Source: LMUY01 sp965199165 (GTDB taxonomy: Bacteria; Pseudomonadota; Alphaproteobacteria; Acetobacterales; Acetobacteraceae). From it: a stretch of 64,000 nt of DNA. The number at the start of each line of letters is the position of its first letter. The stretch's first letter is position 1. The stretch lies in NCBI GenBank assembly GCA_965199165.1, contig OZ240681.1, positions 1,054,001 to 1,118,000 of the forward strand, read 5' to 3'. Of the stretch, positions 26,768 to 36,219 are shown one piece after another. The notes beneath the pieces were generated by a model. The model did no database searches. It was given only the letters and a program-made list of their open reading frames with translations, and had not been told where the DNA came from. The position numbers and the translations under genes are program-made.

Positions 26768-28426
26768 ATGACGACACCAGGCATCCCGCGACCGCTGCGC
26801 AGGATCCCCCCGGCCCGCGCGATGGTGGCCGCCGCCCAACCGGAGGCGGCGGATGCCGGGCTGGTCACCCTGCGGGCCGGCGGCAACGCCATCGATGCCG
26901 CCCTGGCCGCGGCGCTGGTGCAGGGGGTGGTGGACCCGCTGATGTCGGGCCTGGGCGGCTATGGCGTGCTGCACGCCTACGATCCGCGCACGGGGGCGAC
27001 GCTGCTGCTGGATGGCCAGGGCGGCTGCCCCGCCGCCTGCACGGAGGCGATGTGGGCCGACCGCATCCTCGGCGAGACGACGGACGGGTTCGGCTTCATC
27101 GTGCGCGACTTCGTCAACGAATGCGGCCACCAGGCCGTCACCGTGCCGGGCATCGTGGCCGTGCTGGCGCAGGCGCACGCCCAACTCGGCCGGCTGCCCT
27201 GGGCCGACCTGTTCGGCCCGGCAATCGCCTCGGCCGAAACCGGCTGGATCGTGCGTCCGCACAACCACACCGTGTTCACCCAGGACGAACGCCGCTACGG
27301 CCGCATGAACTATGGCGAGAAGCTGGGCGTGACGGCGTACGGCCGAAGCATCTACCTGCATCCGGACGGCAGCTACAAGCGGATCGGGGAGACCATCCGC
27401 AACCCCGACCTTGCGGCAACGCTGCGCTCCCTGGCGCAGGGCGGGCCGGACAGCTTCTACCGCGGTCCCCTCGCCCGCCGCATGGCGGACGACATGGCGC
27501 GGCACGGCGGCCTGCTGACCGCGGCCGACCTGGCGGGCTTCGTGCCGGAGGTTCAGGAGCCGATCCGCGTGCCGTATCGCGGCTACGAGGTGGCGACCAA
27601 CCGGCCGCCCGGCGGCGGCGTGATGGTGGCGGAGATGCTGCGCATCCTGGAGCGGTTCGACATCGTGGCGATGGGCCACAACAGCCCGGCATATCTCCGC
27701 GTGCTGGCCGAGGCGATGAAGATCGCGACCCGGGACAAGGACGCCCATATCAGCGACCCGCGCTTCGTGACGCCGCCGCTCGACCGCCTGCTGTCGGACG
27801 ACTACGCCCGATCCTGCGCCGCTGCCATCCAGCGGGGCGACAAGGCTTCCGTGCCGCGGATGCAGGCGCCCAAGGGCGATCCGAAGGAGACCACGCATGT
27901 CTCCTGCGTCGACGCGGACGGCCTCGTCGTCTCGCTCACCCATTCGCTCGGCATCCCCTCCGGCGTCATCCCGGACGGGACCGGCTTTATCCTGAACGGC
28001 TGCATGAGCGTGTTCGATCCGCGACCCGGCCGTGCCGGCTCGATCGCGCCGGGCAAGCGGCGCTTCGCGTCCATGTGCCCGTCCATCATCAGCAAGGATG
28101 GCCAGCCGGTCCTGACGCTGGGGGCGCCGGGCGGCACGTGGATCACGCTGGGCGTACTGCAGGTGATCCTCAACGTGCTGGATTGGGGCATGGGCATGCA
28201 GGAGGCCATCAGCGCACCCCGCATCGCGGCCACCAGCGACGTGATCGACATCAGCAACCGCATCCCCGCCGCCGTGCAGCAGGCGGTGGAGGCGATGGGC
28301 TACACCGTCAGGCGATCGGCGCTGAGTTACGCGTTCTCGGGGGTGCACGGCATTTCGCTGTTCGACGGCGTGCTGGATGGCGGGGCGGACCCGCAACGCG
28401 ACGGCATGGTGGCAACGCTGGACTGA
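26768..28426 (+). CDS. Gamma-glutamyltransferase family hydrolase (GGT), copy 1
   Basis: 552-residue Ntn-hydrolase precursor. Self-cleavage nucleophile is Thr375 in KETTHVSCVDADG, with a large subunit before and a small subunit after. The early GGT region AGGNAIDAALAAALVQGVVD and the late GAPGGTWITLGVLQVILNVL fit the family. GAGGAGGG precedes the ATG. It cleaves or transfers gamma-glutamyl groups; relatives also act on cephalosporin-like amides. No signal peptide is evident, so a cytoplasmic role on imported gamma-glutamyl compounds is plausible. Divergent to the dipeptidase operon with a shared operator. Confidence 0.9.
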   Translation: MTTPGIPRPLRRIPPARAMVAAAQPEAADAGLVTLRAGGNAIDAALAAALVQGVVDPLMSGLGGYGVLHAYDPRTGATLLLDGQGGCPAACTEAMWADRILGETTDGFGFIVRDFVNECGHQAVTVPGIVAVLAQAHAQLGRLPWADLFGPAIASAETGWIVRPHNHTVFTQDERRYGRMNYGEKLGVTAYGRSIYLHPDGSYKRIGETIRNPDLAATLRSLAQGGPDSFYRGPLARRMADDMARHGGLLTAADLAGFVPEVQEPIRVPYRGYEVATNRPPGGGVMVAEMLRILERFDIVAMGHNSPAYLRVLAEAMKIATRDKDAHISDPRFVTPPLDRLLSDDYARSCAAAIQRGDKASVPRMQAPKGDPKETTHVSCVDADGLVVSLTHSLGIPSGVIPDGTGFILNGCMSVFDPRPGRAGSIAPGKRRFASMCPSIISKDGQPVLTLGAPGGTWITLGVLQVILNVLDWGMGMQEAISAPRIAATSDVIDISNRIPAAVQQAVEAMGYTVRRSALSYAFSGVHGISLFDGVLDGGADPQRDGMVATLD

Positions 28427-28484
28427 TACCGCCATACGGACGCACGCTCGCGGCCCGAATCTGCCGCCCGTGCCCCCGCCCAAG

Positions 28485-30146
28485 TCACGCCGCCTGCTCG
28501 ACACCGGGCTCGAAACGGGGAAGCGACCGGCCGAGCATCAGGTCGCTCGCCTTCTCCGCGATCATGATGGTCGCGGCGTTGGTGTTGCCGGTGATGATCA
28601 ACGGGATGATGCTGGCATCCGCAATGCGCAGCCCGGCGATGCCGTGCACGCGCAATCGGTCGTCCACCACGGCCAATCCGTCATGACCCATCTTGGCGGT
28701 ACCCGCGAGGTGGTAGCCGCTCAGCCCCGTCGCCTTCACGAAAGCCTCGGTCTCCGCGTCCGTCTGCACGCTGGCGCCAGGCAGCAACTCCGCGCCGCGG
28801 TACGGATCGAACGCGCGCTGGGCAAACACCCGCCGCAACTCGACGACGGCCCGTTTGCTGGCGATGACGTCCGTTTCGTCGGCGAGGTAGTTCGGGTCGA
28901 TGCGCGGTGGGTCCCGGAACTCCGCCGAGCGCAACCGCACGGTGCCGCGGCTGACGGGCCGGTTGCGCCAGGTCACGCCGGCATAGGAGTGGGGCTTGTG
29001 CTGCCAGGGCCAGAGCAGGCGGGGCGCGCCAGCCGACGGGCTCGACCCGAGGATCGGATAGAAGGCGACCTGCAGGTCCGGCGCAGGCAGGCTCGGATCG
29101 GTCCGGATGAAGCCACCCGCGTGGATCGGGCTCATGGCGACGGGGCCTTTCCCGCGCAGGTAGCCACGGGCAGCCTGGATGAAGAACTTCTCGATCCGCA
29201 GGGTGTCGACCAGCGAGACTGGCTGGAGGCATTCGTGGCCGACGGTGACCACGAGATGGTCCTGCAGATTGGCGCCGACGCCGGGCAGGTCATGAACCAC
29301 CGGTATGCCATGCTCGCCCAGCTGGTCCGCCGGCCCGATGCCGGACAGCATGAGGAGTTGGGGCGTGTTGATCGCGCCGGACGACACGACGATCTCGCGA
29401 CGCGCCGTGGCGACGCTCTTCTCCCCGCCCCGGGTCAGTTCGAGGCCGGTTGCGCGCCCGTCCTCGATGACGATGCGGTGGACGTGGGCGTCGGAGACGA
29501 TGCGCAGGTTCGTGCGCGATGCCCGGTCGGTCAGGAACGCCGCGGCCGTCGTCCGGCGGCGTCCGCGGAGGATGTTGTGGTCGTGCCGCCCAAAGCCGTC
29601 CTGCGCGGCCCCGTTGAAGTCCCGGTTGGCGGGGAAGCCAGCCTCCACGCCGGCCCGGATGAAGGCATCGGCCAACGGATTGATGGCGCCCGCGTGGCTG
29701 ACAGGCAAAGGGCCGTCCGCGCCGTGGAAGTCGTCTTCGCCGTCGTCATAGGTCTCGGATCGCTTGAAGTACGGCAGCACGTCGGCGTACGACCAGCCCG
29801 CGTTCCCCATCTGGCGCCACGAATCATAGTCGTACGGATTGCCGCGGATGTAGACCGCCCCGTTGAACATGAAGGAGCCGCCCACCATCCGGCCCCGCGG
29901 CAGGAACACGCTGCGTCCGCCCAAGTGCGTCTGCGGCTCGGTCTGATACGACCAGTTGTTCATCTTCAGGCGGTTGAGCCGCCCGGCCAGCATCGGCATG
30001 CTGTACAGCGGGTTCCGACCGCTGCCGCCGGCCTCCAGCAGCAGAACCGTCATGCCCGGGACATCGCTGAGCCGCCGTGCCAGGACGCAACCCGCCGAAC
30101 CAGCACCGACCACGATGAAGTCGAACGTCCCGAGATCCTGCGGCAT
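28485..30146 (-). CDS. GMC-family FAD oxidoreductase (choline/alcohol dehydrogenase-like)
   Basis: 553 residues from ATG 30146. FAD Rossmann motif FIVVGAGSAGCVLARRLS, GMC signature around GRMVGGSFMFNGAVYIRGNP, second signature SSGAINTPQLLMLSGIGP, and the C-terminal active-site His in GYHLAGTAKMG with Asn in GNTNAATIMIAEKA. It oxidises an alcohol such as choline, glucoside or an aliphatic alcohol. Convergent with the GGT gene (58-nt gap). The longer open frame to 30374 is antisense to the epimerase gene. Confidence 0.9.
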   Translation of the reverse strand: MPQDLGTFDFIVVGAGSAGCVLARRLSDVPGMTVLLLEAGGSGRNPLYSMPMLAGRLNRLKMNNWSYQTEPQTHLGGRSVFLPRGRMVGGSFMFNGAVYIRGNPYDYDSWRQMGNAGWSYADVLPYFKRSETYDDGEDDFHGADGPLPVSHAGAINPLADAFIRAGVEAGFPANRDFNGAAQDGFGRHDHNILRGRRRTTAAAFLTDRASRTNLRIVSDAHVHRIVIEDGRATGLELTRGGEKSVATARREIVVSSGAINTPQLLMLSGIGPADQLGEHGIPVVHDLPGVGANLQDHLVVTVGHECLQPVSLVDTLRIEKFFIQAARGYLRGKGPVAMSPIHAGGFIRTDPSLPAPDLQVAFYPILGSSPSAGAPRLLWPWQHKPHSYAGVTWRNRPVSRGTVRLRSAEFRDPPRIDPNYLADETDVIASKRAVVELRRVFAQRAFDPYRGAELLPGASVQTDAETEAFVKATGLSGYHLAGTAKMGHDGLAVVDDRLRVHGIAGLRIADASIIPLIITGNTNAATIMIAEKASDLMLGRSLPRFEPGVEQAA

Positions 30147-30180
30147 GCCGATCGCTTTCAGTGGTGGCGGACATGGCGCG

Positions 30181-30963
30181 TCATGGCGCCCAGACCCCGC
30201 CTTGTGCCCGGTAGAGTGGCTCCGACCCGTCCGGGCTCGGATCTGCTTCCAGCACGGCTGCGCGGTAGTCGTCCGCCGAGTCGGACGGCCGGTAGCCGAG
30301 CGGGCCGGCACACCGGTTGTCCCAGAAGCGCTCGGAGTTGTCGGACGCGCCAAACACGATGGTGTGGCCGACACGCGCCACGGTCAGTGACTTCTCCACC
30401 AGCTGGTACAGGTCGCCGAAAGACAGCCAGGTCCGCAGGTGCCGGCGGTTGCTTGGAACGGGCTCGCACGACCCGATGCGGATCGAGACCGTCTCCAGAC
30501 CATGCTTGTCCCAGTAGAGTTGGGCAATGGCCTCGCCGAACACCTTGCCGACGCCGTAGAACGAGTCCGGCCGGGTGGGAGCCTGCGTGTCGATCACCTC
30601 GGTCTGCGGGTAGTAGCCGACGGCATGCACCGAGCTGGCGAAGACCATCCGCTTGACACCGGCCAGCCTGGCCGCCTCGTACAGGGCGTGGACACCGATG
30701 ATGTTCACCCTTGCGACGGCCTCGAACGACTCGTCCTTGGAGATGCCGCCGAAATGCACCACGGCGTCCATCCCCGCCACCAGCGCATCCGCGGCCGTCG
30801 GACGCCCCAGATCGGCTTGCACCAACTCCTCGTTGTCCGCCGGATCGGACAATGCGGCGATGTCGGTCGAGCGGAGCAGGGTCACCTGGGGCGCGAGTGC
30901 CTTGCGCAGCGTGGTGCCGAGCAGGCCCGCGGCTCCGGTCAGCAAGACTTTGCGGTAGAGCAT
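30181..30963 (-). CDS. NAD-dependent epimerase/uronate dehydrogenase-like SDR
   Basis: 260-residue extended short-chain dehydrogenase. Nucleotide motif LLTGAAGLLGTTLRKAL, then VVHFGGIS, catalytic FASSVHAVGYY and YGVGK (Tyr/Lys pair). Length and the ASSVHAVG, FGDLYQL features resemble uronate dehydrogenase (Udh), which converts galacturonate or glucuronate to aldarolactone. The neighbouring CUT1-type sugar importer fits this, but the oxidase and hydantoinase neighbours do not, so the assignment is family-level. Confidence 0.82.
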   Translation of the reverse strand: MLYRKVLLTGAAGLLGTTLRKALAPQVTLLRSTDIAALSDPADNEELVQADLGRPTAADALVAGMDAVVHFGGISKDESFEAVARVNIIGVHALYEAARLAGVKRMVFASSVHAVGYYPQTEVIDTQAPTRPDSFYGVGKVFGEAIAQLYWDKHGLETVSIRIGSCEPVPSNRRHLRTWLSFGDLYQLVEKSLTVARVGHTIVFGASDNSERFWDNRCAGPLGYRPSDSADDYRAAVLEADPSPDGSEPLYRAQGGVWAP

Positions 30964-30974
30964 GGTCGAGGCGA

Positions 30975-32180
30975 TCAGGCCGCGGCGGTCGCGGCGGCAG
31001 AGAAGCGCCCAAGGCCGAATGGCGCCAGGTCGACCGTGCTCGCTCCCTCGGCCACGGTTTGCGCGACGGCCTCGCCCACTCCCAGCGAATGCTTGAAGCC
31101 GTGGCCGGAACAGGCCGACACGACCAGGACGGCGTCCATGTCAGGATGGCGGTCTATGATGAAGCCCTTGTCCGGGGTGTCGGTGTAGAAGCAGCTCGCC
31201 GACCGCACGACCTTGGGCGTGACCCCGGCGATGTTGGGCCCGACATGATGGCGGTAGAACTCCGCCGATTCCTGCGACGACACGCGCCGCTCGACCGTGC
31301 GCAGGTCGATGTCGGGCGCTTCCCGGCTGGCCGTCATCTTGACGCCCTCGGACGGGTCGGTGACCGGGAAGCCCGTGAAGTAGTCCTCCAGGCGGTCGGT
31401 GACGAACCAGATGAAAGTCGGGAAGCGCTCGGGCGCGAACGGGGCGTAGTCGGGGGCGGCATACCAGTGCAGGACCTGGCGGGTGACGGTCAGGATGCGC
31501 GCGAAGGCCGGACCGAGCAGATCCCGTGTCCAGGCTCCAGCCGCGACGATCACCCTCTTGGCTTCGATCGGCCCGGCGGATGTCTCGATCCGGACCACCC
31601 CAGCCGATTGGCGGATGGCGTGCACGGTCGTGTCCGTGAGCGTCGCGGCGCCCAGCGCCCGGGCTGAACGCAGTTGCGCCGCGATGGCGGCTTCCGGCCG
31701 GATGTAGCCCGATTGCGGCTCGAAGTAGCCGCGGTCGGTGTCGCGCAACGTCTGGAACTGCGGGTAGCGGCGCCGCAGTTCGTCCGCGTCCAGCATTTCG
31801 TGCCCGATCCCGAACTGGGCAGCCATCTGGACGCTGGTCGCCAGGAAGTCCTTCTCGCCATGCAACGGGGTCGCACCGGTCGCGGAGCCGACGATCAGGG
31901 TGCCCGACCTGACCAGCAACGTCTCGCCCCACTCCTCCTCCAGTTCGGCCAGGATCCGGTGTGTTCGGAGGACAAGCGGGACGTAAGCCGGGCCTTCGCC
32001 AACCGCTTCCCGGGTCACCCGCGAGCCACCATGGCTGGACCCCGTGGCATGCGGCGGATCGAACCGGTCGACCCCGAGCGCCGTCACGCCGCGCTTCGCC
32101 AGTTGATAGAGCGTGGCGGCCCCCATCGCCCCCAGGCCGATCACCACGACGTCCGCACGGCGGAGGGAGATAGCGGCCAT
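30975..32180 (-). CDS. Monomeric sarcosine oxidase/N-methyl-L-tryptophan oxidase-like flavoprotein
   Basis: 401 residues from ATG 32180 (GAGAAGG upstream); TTG 32216 is in frame but weaker. N-terminal FAD motif VVVIGLGAMGAATLYQLAKRG, followed by DPPHATGSSHGGSRVTRE, a hallmark of the MSOX/SolA family. The covalent-flavin cysteine region is CFYTDTPDKGFIID, and the end has ACSGHGFKHSLGVGEA. Oxidative demethylation of sarcosine or N-methyl amino acids is expected. Divergent from HyuA; this pairing would suit creatinine/N-methylhydantoin breakdown to sarcosine (inference). Confidence 0.9.
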   Translation of the reverse strand: MAAISLRRADVVVIGLGAMGAATLYQLAKRGVTALGVDRFDPPHATGSSHGGSRVTREAVGEGPAYVPLVLRTHRILAELEEEWGETLLVRSGTLIVGSATGATPLHGEKDFLATSVQMAAQFGIGHEMLDADELRRRYPQFQTLRDTDRGYFEPQSGYIRPEAAIAAQLRSARALGAATLTDTTVHAIRQSAGVVRIETSAGPIEAKRVIVAAGAWTRDLLGPAFARILTVTRQVLHWYAAPDYAPFAPERFPTFIWFVTDRLEDYFTGFPVTDPSEGVKMTASREAPDIDLRTVERRVSSQESAEFYRHHVGPNIAGVTPKVVRSASCFYTDTPDKGFIIDRHPDMDAVLVVSACSGHGFKHSLGVGEAVAQTVAEGASTVDLAPFGLGRFSAAATAAA

Positions 32181-32246
32181 CTGGTCTCGAACCTTCTCGC
32201 TGGGCAACGGCGGCAATCATTCTCCCACCTCACACCGGGCGCAAGA

Positions 32247-32266
32247 GGTATGATCAGCGACATACC
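32247..32266. promoter_or_regulatory. Inverted repeat, candidate operator between solA-like and hyuA genes
   Basis: GGTATG-N8-CATACC, a perfect 6-8-6 inverted repeat in the 284-nt divergent intergenic region. It is unrelated to the LacI-like sites. The FadR-type regulator encoded at 41586 is the nearest candidate binder. Confidence 0.45.
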
Positions 32267-32464
32267 CTGATAATATCGCAGCCGCCCGGAAAGGATCGGA
32301 GCGGTTCATCGCGGTTCGCGCGCTTGACACGTCATCATATAACCAACACGCTTCTCGAATGGCCGGCCGGGCACACGCTCGCCGGCGCCGGGAGGTCTTC
32401 AGAGATCTGATGATGCCGAACGCTGGCAGACGGCGGGTCGAACGCCCGGGGCAAGGCTCGGCCG

Positions 32465-34567
32465 ATGGAGGCTGAGCGGCCGCGGGTCGGCGTCGATATC
32501 GGCGGCACGTTCACCGACGTCGCGTTGGTGCGCGATGGCAAACTCTTCTCGACCAAGCTGTTGACCACGTACGCGGCACCCGAGGCTGCCATCATCGACG
32601 GGATCACGCAGGTGGCCGGCCTGGCCGGCATCCGCATGGCCGGGATCGGCGCCGTCATCCACGGCACGACGCTCGCCACCAACGCCTTGATCGAGCGACG
32701 CGGCGCTCGCACGGCGTTCATCACGACGTCAGGCTTCCGCGACGTGATCGAAATGCGGACCGAGAACCGGTTCGAGCTGTACGACCTCGACATCGTCCTG
32801 CCGGCAGCGCTCGTGCCGCGCAAGGATCGGCACGTCGTGCACGAGCGGATCGGCGCGGAAGGCAACGTGCTGCGCGAGCTCGACGATGCGGAGGTGCATC
32901 GGCTTGCCGCGCGGATCGTGCAGCTGGGCTACGAGAGCGTGGCGGTCGGGCTCATGCACTCGTACGTCAACCCGGGCCACGAGCGCCGCATCCGCGACAT
33001 CCTGTTCCAGCACCGGGCGGACCTCCCGGTGTCGCTGTCCAGCGAAGTCTCCCCCCAGATGCGGGAGTTCCAGCGGTTCAACACCGTCTGCGCCAACGCC
33101 TACGTCAAACCGCTCATGGCATCCTATCTCGGCAGGCTGGCCGCACGCCTGCGCGGGGCGGGAACGGATTGCCCCGTGTTCATGATCCACTCGGGCGGCG
33201 GGATCATCACGCTCGAGACTGCCGCTGAATTCCCGGTCCGGTTGCTCGAATCCGGGCCGGCCGGCGGCGCGATCTTCGCAGCCGGCATCGCCGCGCGCCA
33301 CGACCTGGGGCGCGTGTTGTCCTACGACATGGGTGGGACGACGGCCAAGATCTGCCTGATCGAGGACGGCGTGCCGAAAACCGCCAAGACGTTCGAGGTC
33401 GCGCGCACCTACCGGTTCAAGAAGGGCAGCGGCATGCCGATCTCGATCCCCGTGATCGAGATGGTGGAGATCGGCGCCGGCGGCGGCTCCATCGCCAGCG
33501 TCGACCGGATGGGCCAGATCCGCGTGGGTCCGCAGAGCGCCGGCTCGGAACCGGGGCCCGCCTGCTACGGCCGCGGCGGCACCAGGCCGACCGTGACCGA
33601 TGCGGACCTGGTGCTCGGCCGCCTGGATCCGGACCATTTCGCCGGGGGAACCATCGTGCTGTCGGGCTCCGCAGCGCAGGATGCAATCGCCGAGGATCTG
33701 GCCGGCAAGCTGGGGATCGCGGTGCAGGAAGCGGCGTTCGGGCTGTGCGAGATGGTGGACGAAACCATGTCCGGCGCCGCCCGCATGCACGGCGTGGAGA
33801 ACGGCGCCGACCTGGCGGGCTATACCATGGTGGCGTTCGGCGGCGCCGCTCCGCTGCATGCCTCGCGCATCTGCGAGAAGCTGGGGATTTCGCGGTGCCT
33901 GGTTCCGCCCGGCGCCGGTGTCGGGTCGGCGATCGGCTTCCTCCAGGCCCCGGTCGCGTTCGAGGCAGTGCGCAGCGCCTATCTCCGCCTCGGCCAGTTC
34001 GATCCGGACAAGGTGAACGCCGTGCTGGCGGAGCTGACGGACGAGGCCACCCGGTTCGTCCGGGCCGCCGATCCGACGGCCGCGATCGCAACCGAATGCA
34101 CCATCTACGTCCGCTATGTCGGCCAGGGATGGGAGATCCCCGTCGCCTTCGACATGCGCCACTACACCGGAGCCGACGCGCCCGGCGTGATGGCCCGGTT
34201 CGAGGAGGCCTACCGGCGGCTCTTCGGGCGCGCCATCACCGGGCTGGACGCCGAGATCGTCAGCTGGTCGCTGCGCGCGAGCGCCCCGGTCCGCAGGCCG
34301 GCGCAGGTGGAGACGGTCCCGGCCATGCAGGAGGCGCTTGCCCCGTCCCGCCGGACCTTGTTCGACACCGGCGTCGGCGCAGTGTCGCAAGCCGGGGTCA
34401 TCGGGCGCGACGCCCTCGCCAGCGGCATGTGGGTTGGCGGCCCGGCCATCATCGTCGAACGGGAGACCACCACCATCGTGTCCTCCACCTTCGACGCCAT
34501 CATGCAGCCGGATGGCTGCCTGCTGCTACGCACCAAGGCCGCCCGGCCCGGCGGGGCGCCGGCATGA
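32465..34567 (+). CDS. hyuA: Hydantoinase/5-oxoprolinase subunit A (HyuA)
   Basis: 700-residue ATP-dependent subunit. N-terminal phosphate-binding motif GVDIGGTFTDVALVRDGK, then IHGTTLATNALIERRGA, GLMHSYVNPGHE, the ESGPAGGAIFAAG segment and SYDMGGTTAKICLIEDG (second ATP-binding element). Together with HyuB it opens N-methylhydantoin or 5-oxoproline using ATP. Length is normal (680-720). Its TGA overlaps the ATG of HyuB (ATGA). Family members also include acetophenone carboxylase, so substrate is not fixed. Confidence 0.92.
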   Translation: MEAERPRVGVDIGGTFTDVALVRDGKLFSTKLLTTYAAPEAAIIDGITQVAGLAGIRMAGIGAVIHGTTLATNALIERRGARTAFITTSGFRDVIEMRTENRFELYDLDIVLPAALVPRKDRHVVHERIGAEGNVLRELDDAEVHRLAARIVQLGYESVAVGLMHSYVNPGHERRIRDILFQHRADLPVSLSSEVSPQMREFQRFNTVCANAYVKPLMASYLGRLAARLRGAGTDCPVFMIHSGGGIITLETAAEFPVRLLESGPAGGAIFAAGIAARHDLGRVLSYDMGGTTAKICLIEDGVPKTAKTFEVARTYRFKKGSGMPISIPVIEMVEIGAGGGSIASVDRMGQIRVGPQSAGSEPGPACYGRGGTRPTVTDADLVLGRLDPDHFAGGTIVLSGSAAQDAIAEDLAGKLGIAVQEAAFGLCEMVDETMSGAARMHGVENGADLAGYTMVAFGGAAPLHASRICEKLGISRCLVPPGAGVGSAIGFLQAPVAFEAVRSAYLRLGQFDPDKVNAVLAELTDEATRFVRAADPTAAIATECTIYVRYVGQGWEIPVAFDMRHYTGADAPGVMARFEEAYRRLFGRAITGLDAEIVSWSLRASAPVRRPAQVETVPAMQEALAPSRRTLFDTGVGAVSQAGVIGRDALASGMWVGGPAIIVERETTTIVSSTFDAIMQPDGCLLLRTKAARPGGAPA

Positions 34568-36219
34568 CGCGCGACGCGGTCACCGCCGTGCGGCTGCAGA
34601 TCATGTGGAACCGGCTGATCTCGGTCGTGGAGGAGCAGGCGGTCACACTGGTGCGCACCGCGTTCAGCACCAGCGTGCGCGAATCAGGGGACCTCTCGGC
34701 CGGCGTGTTCAACCGGGCCGGCGAGATGGTCGCACAGGCGGTCACCGGCACTCCCGGCCACGTCAACGCCATGGCGGCCGCAGTGGGGCACTTCATCGCC
34801 GCGATTGGCGCCGAGGACATCCACCAGGGCGACGTCTACATCACCAACGACCCCTGGCGCGGCACCGGGCACCTGCACGACATCACCGTCGTCAGCCCGT
34901 CCTTCCGCGATGACCGGCTGGTCGGCTACTTCGCCTGCACGGCCCATGTCGTCGATATCGGCGGACGCGGCTTCGGCCCCGATGCGGCGGAGGTCTACGA
35001 GGAAGGCCTGTTCATCCCGATCATGAAGTTCGCGGTCCGCGGCACCGTCAACCGCGACCTGGTCAACATCATCCGGCACAACGTCCGCGAGGCGAACCAA
35101 GTCGTGGGCGACATCCATTCCCTCGCCGCCTGCAACGAGATCGGCGACCGGCGGCTGTCGGCGATGATGGACGAGTTCGGCATCGACGACATCGAGGAGC
35201 TGGCAAGCTTCGTCTTCGACCGGTCGTACCGGGCGACGATGGCCATCCTGGCCGCACTGCCGCCAGGCACCTACCGCAACGCCATGCGCGTGGACGGCTA
35301 CGGCGCCCCGGTGGACATCGCCGTCAGCCTGCTCGTATCGCCGGGTGGCATCGTCGCGGACTACGCGGGCACGTCGCCGCAGAGCCCGCTCGGCATCAAC
35401 GTCCCGCTGATCTACACCACCGCCTACACGGCCTACGGGCTGAAATGCGCCCTGGCCCCGGACATCCCGAACAACGCCGCCTCCCTGCGCCCGTTCGTGG
35501 TCAGGGCGCCCGAGGGCTGCATCCTCAACGCCCTGCATCCCGCCCCCGTCGCGGTCCGCCACGTGCTCGGGCATTTCCTGCCGGACGCGGTGCTGGGGGC
35601 GGTGCACCGGATGCTGCCGGGCCGCGCGCCGGCCGAGGGGTCCGGCGCGCTGTGGAACATCCACGTCAGCGTGCGGCCCTCGGCGGGGCGGCAGGCGGAC
35701 GGCGAGAGCCTGCACCGGACGGAGATCCTGATGTTCAACAGCGGCGGCGGCGGTGCCCGGCCGTCGCTCGACGGGCTGAACGCCACCGCCTTCCCGAGCG
35801 GCGTGCACAGCGTGTCCGTGGAGGCGATCGAGAATGTCGGTCCCGTCACCGTGTGGCGCAAGGAGTTGCGGGAAGGGTCCGGCGGCGCCGGGCAGTATCG
35901 CGGCGGCCTGGGCCAGGTTGTGGAGATCGCGCCGAATGCCGGGCACGAGTTCCACTTCAATGCCATGTTCGACCGCATCGCCAACGTGGCGCACGGGCGG
36001 GCTGGCGGCCAGGACGGGCAGGCCGGCTCCGTCCAACTCGACGACGGCACGGTGATGCGGGCGAAGGGACGGCAGTTCGTGCCCGCCGGCCGGCACCTCG
36101 TGCTGTCCCTGCCCGGCGGCGGCGGCTACGGGCCTCCGGCTGCCCGCGACGCCGGGCAGATCGCCAGCGACCGCGAGCACGCCTATGTCACGGCGGACAG
36201 CGGAACCGCCGATCGGTGA
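34564..36219 (+). CDS. hyuB: Hydantoinase/5-oxoprolinase subunit B (HyuB)
   Basis: 551 residues from ATG 34564. HyuB marks: the N-terminal MWNRLISVVEEQAVTLVRTA, then NDPWRGTGHLHDITVVSP, AHVVDIGGRGFGPDA, and C-terminal glycine-rich FNSGGGGARPSLDG and SLPGGGGYGPP. It acts as a complex with HyuA. The reading frame is open far upstream inside hyuA, but only the part after 34564 aligns with the family. Confidence 0.92.
   Translation: MTRDAVTAVRLQIMWNRLISVVEEQAVTLVRTAFSTSVRESGDLSAGVFNRAGEMVAQAVTGTPGHVNAMAAAVGHFIAAIGAEDIHQGDVYITNDPWRGTGHLHDITVVSPSFRDDRLVGYFACTAHVVDIGGRGFGPDAAEVYEEGLFIPIMKFAVRGTVNRDLVNIIRHNVREANQVVGDIHSLAACNEIGDRRLSAMMDEFGIDDIEELASFVFDRSYRATMAILAALPPGTYRNAMRVDGYGAPVDIAVSLLVSPGGIVADYAGTSPQSPLGINVPLIYTTAYTAYGLKCALAPDIPNNAASLRPFVVRAPEGCILNALHPAPVAVRHVLGHFLPDAVLGAVHRMLPGRAPAEGSGALWNIHVSVRPSAGRQADGESLHRTEILMFNSGGGGARPSLDGLNATAFPSGVHSVSVEAIENVGPVTVWRKELREGSGGAGQYRGGLGQVVEIAPNAGHEFHFNAMFDRIANVAHGRAGGQDGQAGSVQLDDGTVMRAKGRQFVPAGRHLVLSLPGGGGYGPPAARDAGQIASDREHAYVTADSGTADR

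Noticed and set aside
32321..32345. TTGACA followed by TATAAC as a promoter for hyuA
   Set aside because: The two hexamers are only 8 nt apart, too close for a sigma-70 promoter.
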